Assembly (NCBI GenBank): GCA_013373425.1
Contig: JABXHW010000057.1
Coordinates: forward strand, 1 to 33,098
DNA from: Flavobacteriia bacterium
GTDB taxonomy: Bacteria > Bacteroidota > Bacteroidia > Flavobacteriales > Schleiferiaceae
Length of the DNA: 33,098 nucleotides
Direction of reading: 5' to 3'
This document shows, one piece after another, positions 24,382 through 33,098 of the stretch (position 1 is its first letter; every line of letters starts with the position of its first letter). Both the position numbers and the translations under genes were made by a program. The notes under the pieces were generated by a model that made no database searches, had not been told where the DNA came from, and was given only the letters and a program-made list of their open reading frames with translations.

Positions 24382-27300
24382 ATGAAGAGCCTCTACTCGC
24401 TTCCCTGCAAATGGCGCGTGTGGCTAATAGTACTCGTACTAAGCCAATTCTCTGCTTTCGGGCAGCAGATTGGTAACATCTATCAAGCATCTTCTGGGAC
24501 GATACTCGACCCCAATTCAGATGGGTGGATATCCGCTTCTGGCGGGGCCATCGATACCTCTGTGGTTATTGATGAGTCATTCGATTTCGAATATCCAATG
24601 ATACCGATGTTCCATCTTACAGCTGAACCACCGGCTGACCTCCAGGGAGGTAACGATTGTGGTAAATCAGAAATTGTTGACAACCCAAATTATCCTATGA
24701 GTGCCGGTTATTGGTACTTAGGAGATGTCGATGGAATCCCAGGCAATGGGGATGAGTTTCTGATGTATCGAATAAGAATAGCTCGTAACACCACTGGTGC
24801 CTATGGCTTTAGCTTTCTTATTGATACAGACAACAAAATGGGCTTTACAGGTCCAGATGCCGACCCTAATGCGGTGGCCGGAAACCCTGGCTTTGAAAAG
24901 GAGGTTATCTACGGTACTTCAGCTGGTGGCCTCGTTCAAATTTTAGATGTGGACGGAACCACCACGGGGACGCAGACGTCTTCTTATCCTGGAGCAAGCC
25001 ACTCTCAGCGTTCACATGCGGGGTATACCAACTGTCCGCTTTCCGATCCTGTGTTTATCGATTTCTATATTCCTTTTGACAGTTTGGGCATCAATCCAAA
25101 CGATTCGATTCGAATGATTTTTGCCACGGCTACGTCACCGAACTCCGCGCTAGGAGGGTCGGCTTCTGATATTGGTGGTGTGAATGATGGTCTGTTCGGA
25201 AGTGGAGATTCTATCTTTATTGCCATTACCGACAGCACCCCATCTTTCACTTTCGGCGGTTGTGGTTGGGCCATTGCACAGCAAGGAGCTCAGGTAAGCT
25301 GTCACGGCGACAGCGATGGTTGGGCTTGGGTTGACGTTTGGGGTGGAGCGCCGCCCACCAGTTATTTATGGACTACAGGTGATACCACCGATACCGTTTA
25401 CGGACTATCGGCCGGCACCTATACCATATATATCACGAGTGGAGGCGGCTGTACAGATACGGTCGATGTGGTCGTCACGGAACCCGACTCCCTGATTGCC
25501 AATGTGGATATAACGGATAGTATACTTTGTAATGGTGACTTCAACGGAACCCTTGCTGGGTTTGCTACGGGAGGTACGCCTCCTTATACCACGTCCTGGG
25601 ATAACGGTGCGCTAAATGACACCCTTACCAATATGGGTGCTGGCACCTATACCTATTATGTCACAGATGCAAATGGGTGTTCCGACTCGATACAAATCAC
25701 ACTCACAGAACCCCCAGTTCTGGATGTTCAAATACAGAATCAAAATGAAATCTTGTGCTTTGGTGATAGCATAGGGTCGTTAGATATATTGATTACTGGC
25801 GGAACTCCACCTTACTCCGTACTATGGCAAGATGGAAACACCGACAGTCTTCGCAATAACCTGGTTGCGGGTACTTATTCGGTAGTTATCACTGATGCCA
25901 ATGGATGTCAAGATTCACTAAGTGTAACTCTCGATCAACCGGCTCAGCCAGTTGGTGGTCTAGCTATTCTTGAATCCCCTGTTTCTTGTTTTGGAGGATC
26001 AGATGGTGTAGGTGTTGTAGTCGCAACAGGTGGACGCTCACCATACACTTACTTGTGGAGCAATGGCGAAACTTCAGATACAGCCGTTGGACTTTCTGCA
26101 GGTTCACTCTATGTGGTAATTACCGATAGTGTGGGCTGTACTGATACTGTAAACCTAGTGGTCACTCAGCCAGACACGGCCTTGACTTTGTCGGTAGCTA
26201 TGAACAGTCCAGTTTCGTGCTTTGGAGGAACGGACGGTCAGGCTACTGCATCGGTTTCAGGAGGGACACTTCCTTATAGTTACTTGTGGTCAACAGGAGA
26301 TACGACTTCGTCGATTACGGGTGCGGCTGGAACCTATTCAGTCGTTGTAACCGATTTCAGAGGTTGTGTGGACAGTGCTAGCATCACCATTACGGAACCT
26401 TCAGCGGCACTTGTCGTTTCGATTACAGATTCATCCGACGTAGATTGTTTCGGTGATGCAGATGGATTTGCAACAGCAACAGCTTCTGGAGGTACAGCTC
26501 CTTACGATTTTGAATGGAGCAATGGTGTTACAGATACCATCATCAATGGATTGAACGGAGGAACCTACACGGTTGTCGTAACAGACGCAAGAGGATGTAT
26601 AGACTCTGCAACTGTGACCATTGCTGAGCCTAGCGCGGAATTAGTTGCTACTGGAAACATCATCCAACAGATTCTTTGCAATGGAGATACAGATGGGTCG
26701 GGATATGTAGACATTACGGGAGGAACCGCTCCATACACCATACTTTGGTCGAATGCGGCAACCACAGATACCATCTCGGGTTTGCCAGCAGGAACCTATG
26801 ATGTCACAGTTACCGATGCGAATGGTTGTACGGATACGGCAACCTTCACATTGACTCAGCCGGCGGTGTTGAGTGTCTCGCAAACAGTAGACGCCAATGT
26901 TTTGTGTTTTGGGGATAGTACGGGTCAGGCTACAATAACAGCAACTGGCGGAACTTCACCCTATACATATGCATGGTCTTCAGGCCAATCTACTGCTGTA
27001 GTTACCAACTTAACTGCAGGCACACATACCGTTGTTGTTACGGATGCCAATGGCTGTCAGGATTCTGTAAACGTTACGATTACTCAACCTGCAATGGCTC
27101 TGACATCTGGAACTTCTAGCACGACAGGAGTTACTTGTCGTGGTGATGTTGACGGATCTGCTTCAGCAACGGCGTCTGGAGGTACAGCCCCTTATACTTA
27201 TGCCTGGAGCAATGGTATGACGGGTCAGAATATTACCGGACTTGCAGGTGGCGACTATATTCTCACCGTCACAGATGCGAACGGTTGTACGGCTGTCGAT

Positions 27301-30300
27301 ACCGTAAACATCTTCGAGCCAGCTTTCGAATTGTTAGTTGGAGCTGCGGATGGAACAACAATCACCTGTAATGGCGATAGCGATGGAACCGCTTACGCCT
27401 CCGCTTCCGGTGGTGTGCCTCCTTACACCTTCGCATGGAGCAACGGAATGACGGGTGACACTATCACGGGAATTCCGGCTGGCACCTACGTAGTTACGGT
27501 TACTGACTCAATGGGTTGTACCGATACCAACACAGTGGTTGTTACAGAACCAGACTCACTTCTGCTCAACGTTAGCGCTTCAGATATTACCTGTTTTGGT
27601 TTGATGGATGGTGCTGCGAGTGCTGCTCCATCTGGTGGTGAGGCGCCATACACTTACTTGTGGAACACAGGCGCAACGACTGCCTCAATTTCTTCCTTGA
27701 ATCCAGGCACCTACTACGTGACCGTTACGGATAATAGAGGTTGTGTTCAGTCAGATACTGTTACGATTACTTCACCAACGATGCCGCTGGCAGCAATCAT
27801 TGTCTATACAGATGTGAACTGTTTTGGCGGATCAGATGGAACGGCTACAGCCAATGGATCTGGTGGTGTATCACCTTATACCTATTTGTGGAGCGACGGT
27901 CAAACTACCCAAACGGCAACAAGCTTAGCTCCGGGTGGATATTATGTAATCATGACTGACGCGAATGGCTGTCAGGATTCTGCATACACAACCATAGCTC
28001 AACCGGCTTCTGCTTTATCCGTTTCAACAAACCTTATCTCATCACCAACATGTGGGGTGTTGAATGGATCCGTTTACGCAGAAGGTAGTGGTGGAACTCC
28101 TCCTTATTCATATTCGTGGAATAATGGTACGGCAAACGATACTGCGACTGGCCTAGGTGGTGGTCCTGTGATTGTTACGGTAACCGATTCAAACGGTTGT
28201 ACAGCAGTAGATACGATTGTTGTCCCTTCACCTGCGGCTGACCTTGTGGTTACCGGAACGGTGATAGGAGATATTTCATGTTTTGGTGGTTCAGATGGTA
28301 TTCTCTACGGTTCAGCTGTAGGCGGAACACCTCCATATACTATTAGTTGGAGCACCGGATTTACTGGCGATACGCTAACGGGTGTATCTGCTGGATCATA
28401 CACAGTATTCGTAGTGGATTCCAATGGCTGTTCTGCGTCTAGCACCGTAAATATTGGAGAGCCAGATTCCATCACCTCGACTACTTCCGTACTCAATAAT
28501 GTTAGCTGTTTTGGCGGTTCGGATGGCTCCGGATCAGTGACTCCTTCTGGAGGCACACCTGGCTACACCTACTTATGGGATAACGGTCAGACATCAGCTA
28601 CTGCAACCGGGTTGAACGCCGGATGGCATACGGTAACCATTACGGATTTGAATGGCTGTACTCATGTGGATAGCGTAAATATTACGGAACCTGCAACAGC
28701 TGTTGATGTAAGCGCAACAATGGATACTGCGGTGTCTTGTTTCGGCGGGTCTGATGGCGTTGCCACCGCTACAGGATCTGGCGGAACGTCACCGTACACC
28801 TACTTGTGGAGCGATAGTCAAACCACGGCTACCGCCTCTGGATTAGCAGCGGGAACATACACAGTTACCATCACAGATTCTCTAGGATGTACCGATACGA
28901 CGTCAGTAACTATTACTGAACCAGCTTCGGCAGTTGACGTAAGTCCAGCGACCATTTTTGCAGTTTCCTGCGTTGGTGATTCCGACGGTTGGGCCACTGT
29001 TTCGGGCTCAGGAGGAACCTCTCCTTATACGTATGCCTGGAGCAATGGACAAACAGGAGACTCTGCGGTGAACCTCGCTGCAGGAACTTATACTGTTACC
29101 ATCACAGACGCAAATGGTTGTCAGGACACCACAGCTGTATCCATTCCTGAACCAAGCGCTCCATTATCTGCAGTTGCCATTGATGCCATGACTATTTCGT
29201 GCTTCGGCGGAACAGATGGAACAGCTTATGCAACCGTTTCTGGCGGTTGGGCACCATATACGTATTCATGGAATACAGGATCGACAAATGATACGATTAC
29301 TGGCTTGGCTGTAGGTACTTACACCGTTACAGTGACCGATTCATTGGGCTGTCAAACTACGGCGGATATCACCCTTGTTCAGCCAATGCAGGTGACGGCA
29401 ACGGCAACACTCATTTCAAATGTTCTTTGTTTAGGCGGGTCGGATGGATCAGCTTATGTAGCTGGAGGTGGTGGTACACCTCCTTATACTTATCTATGGC
29501 CGAATGGCGAAACAAATGATACAGCCGTAGCACTAGCAGCGGGCACTCACATCGTAACAGTAACAGACTCGAACGGCTGTTCAACCACCGCTTCTGTAAG
29601 TGTGGGTCAGCCGAGTACGGCTGTAAGTGCTGGCGGTTCTGTGCTCACCCAAGTGCTTTGTTTTGGTGATTCAACAGCAACCGCAAGAGCAACTGCTTCT
29701 GGTGGGACATCACCTTATACGTATGCCTGGAGTAACGGTCAAACGACTAGAACTGCTACGGGTTTATGGGCCGGCACGCACACCGTTGTAGTTACAGATG
29801 CGAATGGATGTACGGATACAGCGACAGTCACAGTAACCGAACCAGCCACAAGTGTGGATGCGTCGGCTGTGATGGTAAATCAAGTTTCTTGCTTTGGCGG
29901 AAATGACGGTAGAGCCTCAGCCAGCGCAACAGGAGGAACGCCTCCTTACACGTATCTGTGGAGTAATGGTGTGAGTGGTGTAAACACTTCAACATTGAGC
30001 TCGCAGTGGTATACGGTAACGGTAACTGACGCCAATGGTTGTACTGATACTGCCATGGTATTTATTACTCAACCTACTGCTCCGGTAGCAGTAAGTGGAG
30101 TCGTGGTTCAGAATGTGACTTGCTTTGGAGGTGCGGACGGCATCGCTTGGGCGAATGCAACTGGAGGAACAGCTCCGTACACTTATACTTGGAGTGACGG
30201 TCAAACAGGAGATACTGCTGTTGGACTTGTGGCTGGAAACTACGCAGTTCTTGTTACCGATTCATTGGGTTGTCAAGACTTGATTTCTGTTGTGATTACA

Positions 30301-33098
30301 GAGCCAGCCACTGATATCATGGCCAATGCTTCCGTTTCTATCACACCTAGCTGTTATGGTGGAGCGGATGGAGCCGCGTATGTAACCGTTACTAACGGCT
30401 ATGCGCCATTCACCTACTTATGGAGCGATGGACAAACCACGGACACAGCAGTCGGTTTGGTTGCAGGCAGCTACAGTGTGGTTGTCACTGATTCACTCGG
30501 TTGTGATGCAACGGCTACTGTGAATGTAACTTCCCCGCCTCAGGATATCATTCTCACCATGACAGTTGTCGCAAATGTGAACTGTTTGGGTGGTGCTGAT
30601 GGATCTGGAAACGTATTTGCTCAAGGCGGCACTTCACCTTATACATACTTATGGAGCAATGGTGATACGACTGCAACAGCAACTGGACTAGCGGCTGGAA
30701 CACATACCGTTACAGTAACGGATTCTCAAGGATGTTCAGACACCGCTTCGGTGACGATTACAGAGCCTTCTTCTGCAGTAGATGCATCAGCGACAGTGCT
30801 GTTTGCAGTGAACTGTTTTGGAGGGTCAGACGGATATGCCCAAGCTTCAGCTACTGGTGGAACGCCACCTTATTCTTACACTTGGGATGACGGTCAGACA
30901 GGACGCACAGCTTTGGGCTTAGATACTGGTTGGTATGTAGTTACTGTTGTGGACGCCAATGGATGTCAGGATACAGCTCATGTATTTATGACTCAACCTG
31001 ATTCGGCAGTTTCAATTTCGATTGACGTGCTGAATAACGTGAGTTGTTTGAATGGTTCAGATGGTAGTGCACTCGCCTCTGCGGTTGGCGGAACACCACC
31101 TTATTCATTCGATTGGGACCATGGACCTATAACGGCATTAGCGGCAGGCTTGCCTGCAGGACGCTATACGGTTACTGTAACGGATGATAATGGATGTCAG
31201 GATAGCCTATCCGTTATCATTACTCAGCCTGCCACGCAGCTCACTCTTACAGCTTTAGAAGTGAGTGCAGTGAATTGTTTCGGAGGATCTGATGGGGTTG
31301 CATATGCAGCTGCAGCAGGAGGGGATGCACCGTACTCATATTTGTGGAGCGATGGCCAGACTACAGACACCGCAACTGGATTAACCGTGGGTTCTTATAC
31401 TGTTACAGTTACCGATAGCAATGGTTGTCAGGTTTCTGTTGGAGTAAATATAACTCAGCCTTCATCGGCACTTTCTGCATCGGCTTTGGTGAATGGCAAT
31501 GTTGATTGCTTCGGTAATGCCACAGGTAGCGCAACGGCCTCTGGTTCCGGCGGAACTGCTCCTTATTCTTATTTGTGGAGCGACGGGCAAACCGTAGCAA
31601 ATGCGACTGGATTGATAGCTGGATCATATTCAGTGACCGTTACCGACGCGAATGGATGTTCAGATACGGCTTCTGTCACAATCACTCAGCCTTCAGCGGC
31701 TCTTACCAGCGCTTCAACAGTGATTCAAAATGTTAGCTGCTTCGGTGGTAACAATGGCTCTGCTTTTGTGACCTATACTGGAGGAACTTCCCCATACACC
31801 GTGAGCTGGAGTAATGGAGCAGGAACGGATAGCATCATCAACCTGACTGCTGGCGTTTATACGGTATTGATAACCGATGCAAATGGCTGTACAACCCAGG
31901 ATACGATTACCATTACACAGCCTTCCGCGGCATTAATTGCAACAGGATCTGTTAGTGCGAATGTGCTTTGCTTTGGGAATGCAACTGGTGCAGCGACTGT
32001 AACTGCAGCAGGAGGTACCGCTCCTTACACGTACTCATGGAGCAACGGTGCTACCACTGCATCTATTAGCAACTTGATTGCAGGCACTTATTCTGTAACT
32101 GTGACCGACGTGAATGGTTGTCAGGATACGGCAAGTGTGACCATCACTCAGCCTTCAGCAGCCCTTTCGGTGAGCTTGGTGGCCAGTCAGAATATCGACT
32201 GTTTTGGCAACTCTACGGGGTCTGCGCAGATTGCAATAACTGGTGGAACTAGTCCTTATAACATCAGTTGGAACAATGGTGCATCAACAGCATCTATTTC
32301 CAGCTTGATTGCAGGCACGTACAGCGTGACTGTGACAGACGCCAACGGCTGTACAGATACCTTGAGTGTAACCTTGACTCAGCCTTCAGCGGCACTTACC
32401 AGCACATCAACAGTAATCCAAAATGTGAGCTGCTTTGGTGGAAACAATGGATCTGCTTACGTGACCTATACTGGTGGTACGTCTCCATACACGGTGAGCT
32501 GGAACAATGGCGCTACCATCGATACAATCAGCAACTTGATTGCGGGCACTTACACTGCCACCATTACTGATGCGAATGGGTGTACAACTACCGAAAGCGT
32601 AACCATCACTCAGCCGGCTTCTGCACTTAGTGCTTCGGCGGTTGTGAATGCGAATGTGCTTTGCTTCGGCAATGCGACAGGCGCCGCAACGGTTACGGCA
32701 ACTGGAGGAACTTCACCTTACACGTATTCTTGGAGCAACGGTGCTACCACTGCATCTATTAGCAACTTGATTGCAGGCACTTATTCTGTAACTGTGACCG
32801 ACGTGAACGGTTGTCAGGATACAGCAAGCGTGACAATCACTCAGCCGAGTGCTGCACTTGCGGTGAGCTTGGTGGGATCTCTTAACATCAACTGTTTTGG
32901 AGATTCTACAGGAAGTATTGACGTGATGGCTTCTGGAGGGACAACTCCTTACACCTACTCTTGGAACACAGGAGCTTCAGGAACGAGTATCAGCAACCTG
33001 ACTGCAGGAACGTATGCCGTGACTGTAACAGATGCCAATGGTTGTACCGATACCTTGAGTGTGACCTTGACTCAGCCTTCAGCAGCACTTACTAGCAC
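24382..33098 (+). CDS. giant SprB-like repeat adhesin (3' partial)
   Basis: One frame is open from ATG 24382 to the window end, at least 2905 codons, with no stop. The signal peptide (MKSLYSLPCKWRVWLIVLVL, then SQFSAFGQQ) ends near residue 29. A unique N-terminal domain at about 30-300 carries GDVDGIPGNGDEFLMYRI and DFYIPFDSLGINPNDSIRMI. From about residue 303 a SprB-type repeat array runs to the end. Each unit of about 77 residues has a C-F-G-G-S-D-G start, G-G-T-x-P-Y-T-Y-x-W, L-x-A-G-T-Y-x-V-T-V-T-D, A-N-G-C, then a T-x-P separator. SprB of Flavobacterium johnsoniae is a moving surface adhesin in gliding, secreted by T9SS; the same role here is inference. The C-terminal sorting domain must lie beyond the window. 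Confidence 0.93.
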   Translation, partial: MKSLYSLPCKWRVWLIVLVLSQFSAFGQQIGNIYQASSGTILDPNSDGWISASGGAIDTSVVIDESFDFEYPMIPMFHLTAEPPADLQGGNDCGKSEIVDNPNYPMSAGYWYLGDVDGIPGNGDEFLMYRIRIARNTTGAYGFSFLIDTDNKMGFTGPDADPNAVAGNPGFEKEVIYGTSAGGLVQILDVDGTTTGTQTSSYPGASHSQRSHAGYTNCPLSDPVFIDFYIPFDSLGINPNDSIRMIFATATSPNSALGGSASDIGGVNDGLFGSGDSIFIAITDSTPSFTFGGCGWAIAQQGAQVSCHGDSDGWAWVDVWGGAPPTSYLWTTGDTTDTVYGLSAGTYTIYITSGGGCTDTVDVVVTEPDSLIANVDITDSILCNGDFNGTLAGFATGGTPPYTTSWDNGALNDTLTNMGAGTYTYYVTDANGCSDSIQITLTEPPVLDVQIQNQNEILCFGDSIGSLDILITGGTPPYSVLWQDGNTDSLRNNLVAGTYSVVITDANGCQDSLSVTLDQPAQPVGGLAILESPVSCFGGSDGVGVVVATGGRSPYTYLWSNGETSDTAVGLSAGSLYVVITDSVGCTDTVNLVVTQPDTALTLSVAMNSPVSCFGGTDGQATASVSGGTLPYSYLWSTGDTTSSITGAAGTYSVVVTDFRGCVDSASITITEPSAALVVSITDSSDVDCFGDADGFATATASGGTAPYDFEWSNGVTDTIINGLNGGTYTVVVTDARGCIDSATVTIAEPSAELVATGNIIQQILCNGDTDGSGYVDITGGTAPYTILWSNAATTDTISGLPAGTYDVTVTDANGCTDTATFTLTQPAVLSVSQTVDANVLCFGDSTGQATITATGGTSPYTYAWSSGQSTAVVTNLTAGTHTVVVTDANGCQDSVNVTITQPAMALTSGTSSTTGVTCRGDVDGSASATASGGTAPYTYAWSNGMTGQNITGLAGGDYILTVTDANGCTAVDTVNIFEPAFELLVGAADGTTITCNGDSDGTAYASASGGVPPYTFAWSNGMTGDTITGIPAGTYVVTVTDSMGCTDTNTVVVTEPDSLLLNVSASDITCFGLMDGAASAAPSGGEAPYTYLWNTGATTASISSLNPGTYYVTVTDNRGCVQSDTVTITSPTMPLAAIIVYTDVNCFGGSDGTATANGSGGVSPYTYLWSDGQTTQTATSLAPGGYYVIMTDANGCQDSAYTTIAQPASALSVSTNLISSPTCGVLNGSVYAEGSGGTPPYSYSWNNGTANDTATGLGGGPVIVTVTDSNGCTAVDTIVVPSPAADLVVTGTVIGDISCFGGSDGILYGSAVGGTPPYTISWSTGFTGDTLTGVSAGSYTVFVVDSNGCSASSTVNIGEPDSITSTTSVLNNVSCFGGSDGSGSVTPSGGTPGYTYLWDNGQTSATATGLNAGWHTVTITDLNGCTHVDSVNITEPATAVDVSATMDTAVSCFGGSDGVATATGSGGTSPYTYLWSDSQTTATASGLAAGTYTVTITDSLGCTDTTSVTITEPASAVDVSPATIFAVSCVGDSDGWATVSGSGGTSPYTYAWSNGQTGDSAVNLAAGTYTVTITDANGCQDTTAVSIPEPSAPLSAVAIDAMTISCFGGTDGTAYATVSGGWAPYTYSWNTGSTNDTITGLAVGTYTVTVTDSLGCQTTADITLVQPMQVTATATLISNVLCLGGSDGSAYVAGGGGTPPYTYLWPNGETNDTAVALAAGTHIVTVTDSNGCSTTASVSVGQPSTAVSAGGSVLTQVLCFGDSTATARATASGGTSPYTYAWSNGQTTRTATGLWAGTHTVVVTDANGCTDTATVTVTEPATSVDASAVMVNQVSCFGGNDGRASASATGGTPPYTYLWSNGVSGVNTSTLSSQWYTVTVTDANGCTDTAMVFITQPTAPVAVSGVVVQNVTCFGGADGIAWANATGGTAPYTYTWSDGQTGDTAVGLVAGNYAVLVTDSLGCQDLISVVITEPATDIMANASVSITPSCYGGADGAAYVTVTNGYAPFTYLWSDGQTTDTAVGLVAGSYSVVVTDSLGCDATATVNVTSPPQDIILTMTVVANVNCLGGADGSGNVFAQGGTSPYTYLWSNGDTTATATGLAAGTHTVTVTDSQGCSDTASVTITEPSSAVDASATVLFAVNCFGGSDGYAQASATGGTPPYSYTWDDGQTGRTALGLDTGWYVVTVVDANGCQDTAHVFMTQPDSAVSISIDVLNNVSCLNGSDGSALASAVGGTPPYSFDWDHGPITALAAGLPAGRYTVTVTDDNGCQDSLSVIITQPATQLTLTALEVSAVNCFGGSDGVAYAAAAGGDAPYSYLWSDGQTTDTATGLTVGSYTVTVTDSNGCQVSVGVNITQPSSALSASALVNGNVDCFGNATGSATASGSGGTAPYSYLWSDGQTVANATGLIAGSYSVTVTDANGCSDTASVTITQPSAALTSASTVIQNVSCFGGNNGSAFVTYTGGTSPYTVSWSNGAGTDSIINLTAGVYTVLITDANGCTTQDTITITQPSAALIATGSVSANVLCFGNATGAATVTAAGGTAPYTYSWSNGATTASISNLIAGTYSVTVTDVNGCQDTASVTITQPSAALSVSLVASQNIDCFGNSTGSAQIAITGGTSPYNISWNNGASTASISSLIAGTYSVTVTDANGCTDTLSVTLTQPSAALTSTSTVIQNVSCFGGNNGSAYVTYTGGTSPYTVSWNNGATIDTISNLIAGTYTATITDANGCTTTESVTITQPASALSASAVVNANVLCFGNATGAATVTATGGTSPYTYSWSNGATTASISNLIAGTYSVTVTDVNGCQDTASVTITQPSAALAVSLVGSLNINCFGDSTGSIDVMASGGTTPYTYSWNTGASGTSISNLTAGTYAVTVTDANGCTDTLSVTLTQPSAALTS
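25288..33098 (+). repeat. 34-unit SprB-type tandem repeat array (~231 bp period)
   Basis: First-cysteine codons of successive units start at 25300, 25528, 25756, 25987, 26218, 26446, 26677, 26905, 27136, 27367, 27592, 27820, 28051, 28279, 28507, 28738, 28969, 29200, 29428, 29659, 29890, 30121, 30352, 30583, 30814, 31045, 31276, 31507, 31738, 31969, 32200, 32431, 32662 and 32893. Spacings are only 225, 228 or 231 bp, and every spacing from 29659 on is exactly 231. All 34 units keep both conserved cysteines. The array continues beyond the window. Confidence 0.95.
31690..33098 (+). repeat. 693-bp higher-order repeat (three SprB units per copy)
   Basis: Two consecutive copies, 31690-32382 and 32383-33075, each span three 231-bp units; a third starts at 33076 and is cut by the window (21 of its first 23 bases match copy 2). 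Within the copies, 32038-32114 and 32731-32807 are identical over 77 bp at an offset of exactly 693. This indicates recent block duplication. Confidence 0.88.

Noticed and set aside
26565-32570. Short open frames on both strands inside the repeat array (e.g. 28305-28556 minus, 32268-32570 plus)
   Set aside because: They are shadows of the giant adhesin frame, recur with the repeat and lack signals of their own.
24382-33098. Regularly spaced repeats that could suggest a CRISPR array or satellite DNA
   Set aside because: The units are 231 bp, divergent at DNA level, always in one open frame, and conserve protein motifs. This is coding repeat structure.

Overview
The window looks like a chromosomal segment of a marine-type Bacteroidetes (Flavobacteriia, perhaps a Cryomorphaceae/Schleiferiaceae-like lineage). 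The evidence is F-ATPase genes arranged atpA-atpG with no atpD/atpC following, starts without clear Shine-Dalgarno sequences, two matches to the Bacteroidetes -7 promoter element TAnnTTTG, and many large signal-peptide proteins with SprB-type, FN3-type, dockerin-like and T9SS-like C-terminal modules. The taxonomic placement is inference from gene content; no rRNA, tRNA, CRISPR array, insertion sequence or prophage was seen.

Layout. 1-2549: end of the ATP synthase operon (atpA, 5' truncated by the window; atpG), with an intercistronic hairpin and a strong terminator. 2598-4712: a divergent pair of membrane proteins (a GT-C-like polytopic protein on minus, a small PH-like membrane protein on plus). 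4713-4980: a palindrome-rich intergenic stretch. 4981-7764: a small secreted protein followed by three overlapping genes (polytopic membrane protein, HisKA_3 kinase, LuxR/NarL-type regulator). 7940-8404: another small secreted protein. 8501-12472: a co-directional run of NtrY-like kinase, SIMPL protein, enoyl-CoA hydratase, alpha/beta hydrolase and S4 RNA-binding protein, closed by a bidirectional terminator.

12540-19405 (minus): three large secreted proteins. All three share a similar N-terminal beta-sandwich-like segment (cohesin-like by pattern). Two end in dockerin-like EF-hand loops, one of those also carries five FN3-like repeats, and the third ends in a T9SS-like C-terminal domain. This suggests a calcium-dependent cell-surface assembly and is the most interesting hypothesis in the window. 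19659-22622 (plus): a stand-alone receiver, a membrane-anchored HEAT-repeat protein and a processive family-2 glycosyltransferase, read here as a regulated exopolysaccharide synthase. It meets a convergent membrane-anchored unknown protein (22619-24181) at a shared TTAA stop.

24382-end (plus): one uninterrupted reading frame of at least 2905 codons that runs off the window. It encodes a giant SprB-like adhesin with 34 recognisable ~77-residue repeats in near-perfect register. The 3' end is built from a three-unit (693 bp) higher-order repeat. Together the right half (12.5-33.1 kb) reads as a cell-surface/adhesion/polysaccharide region.
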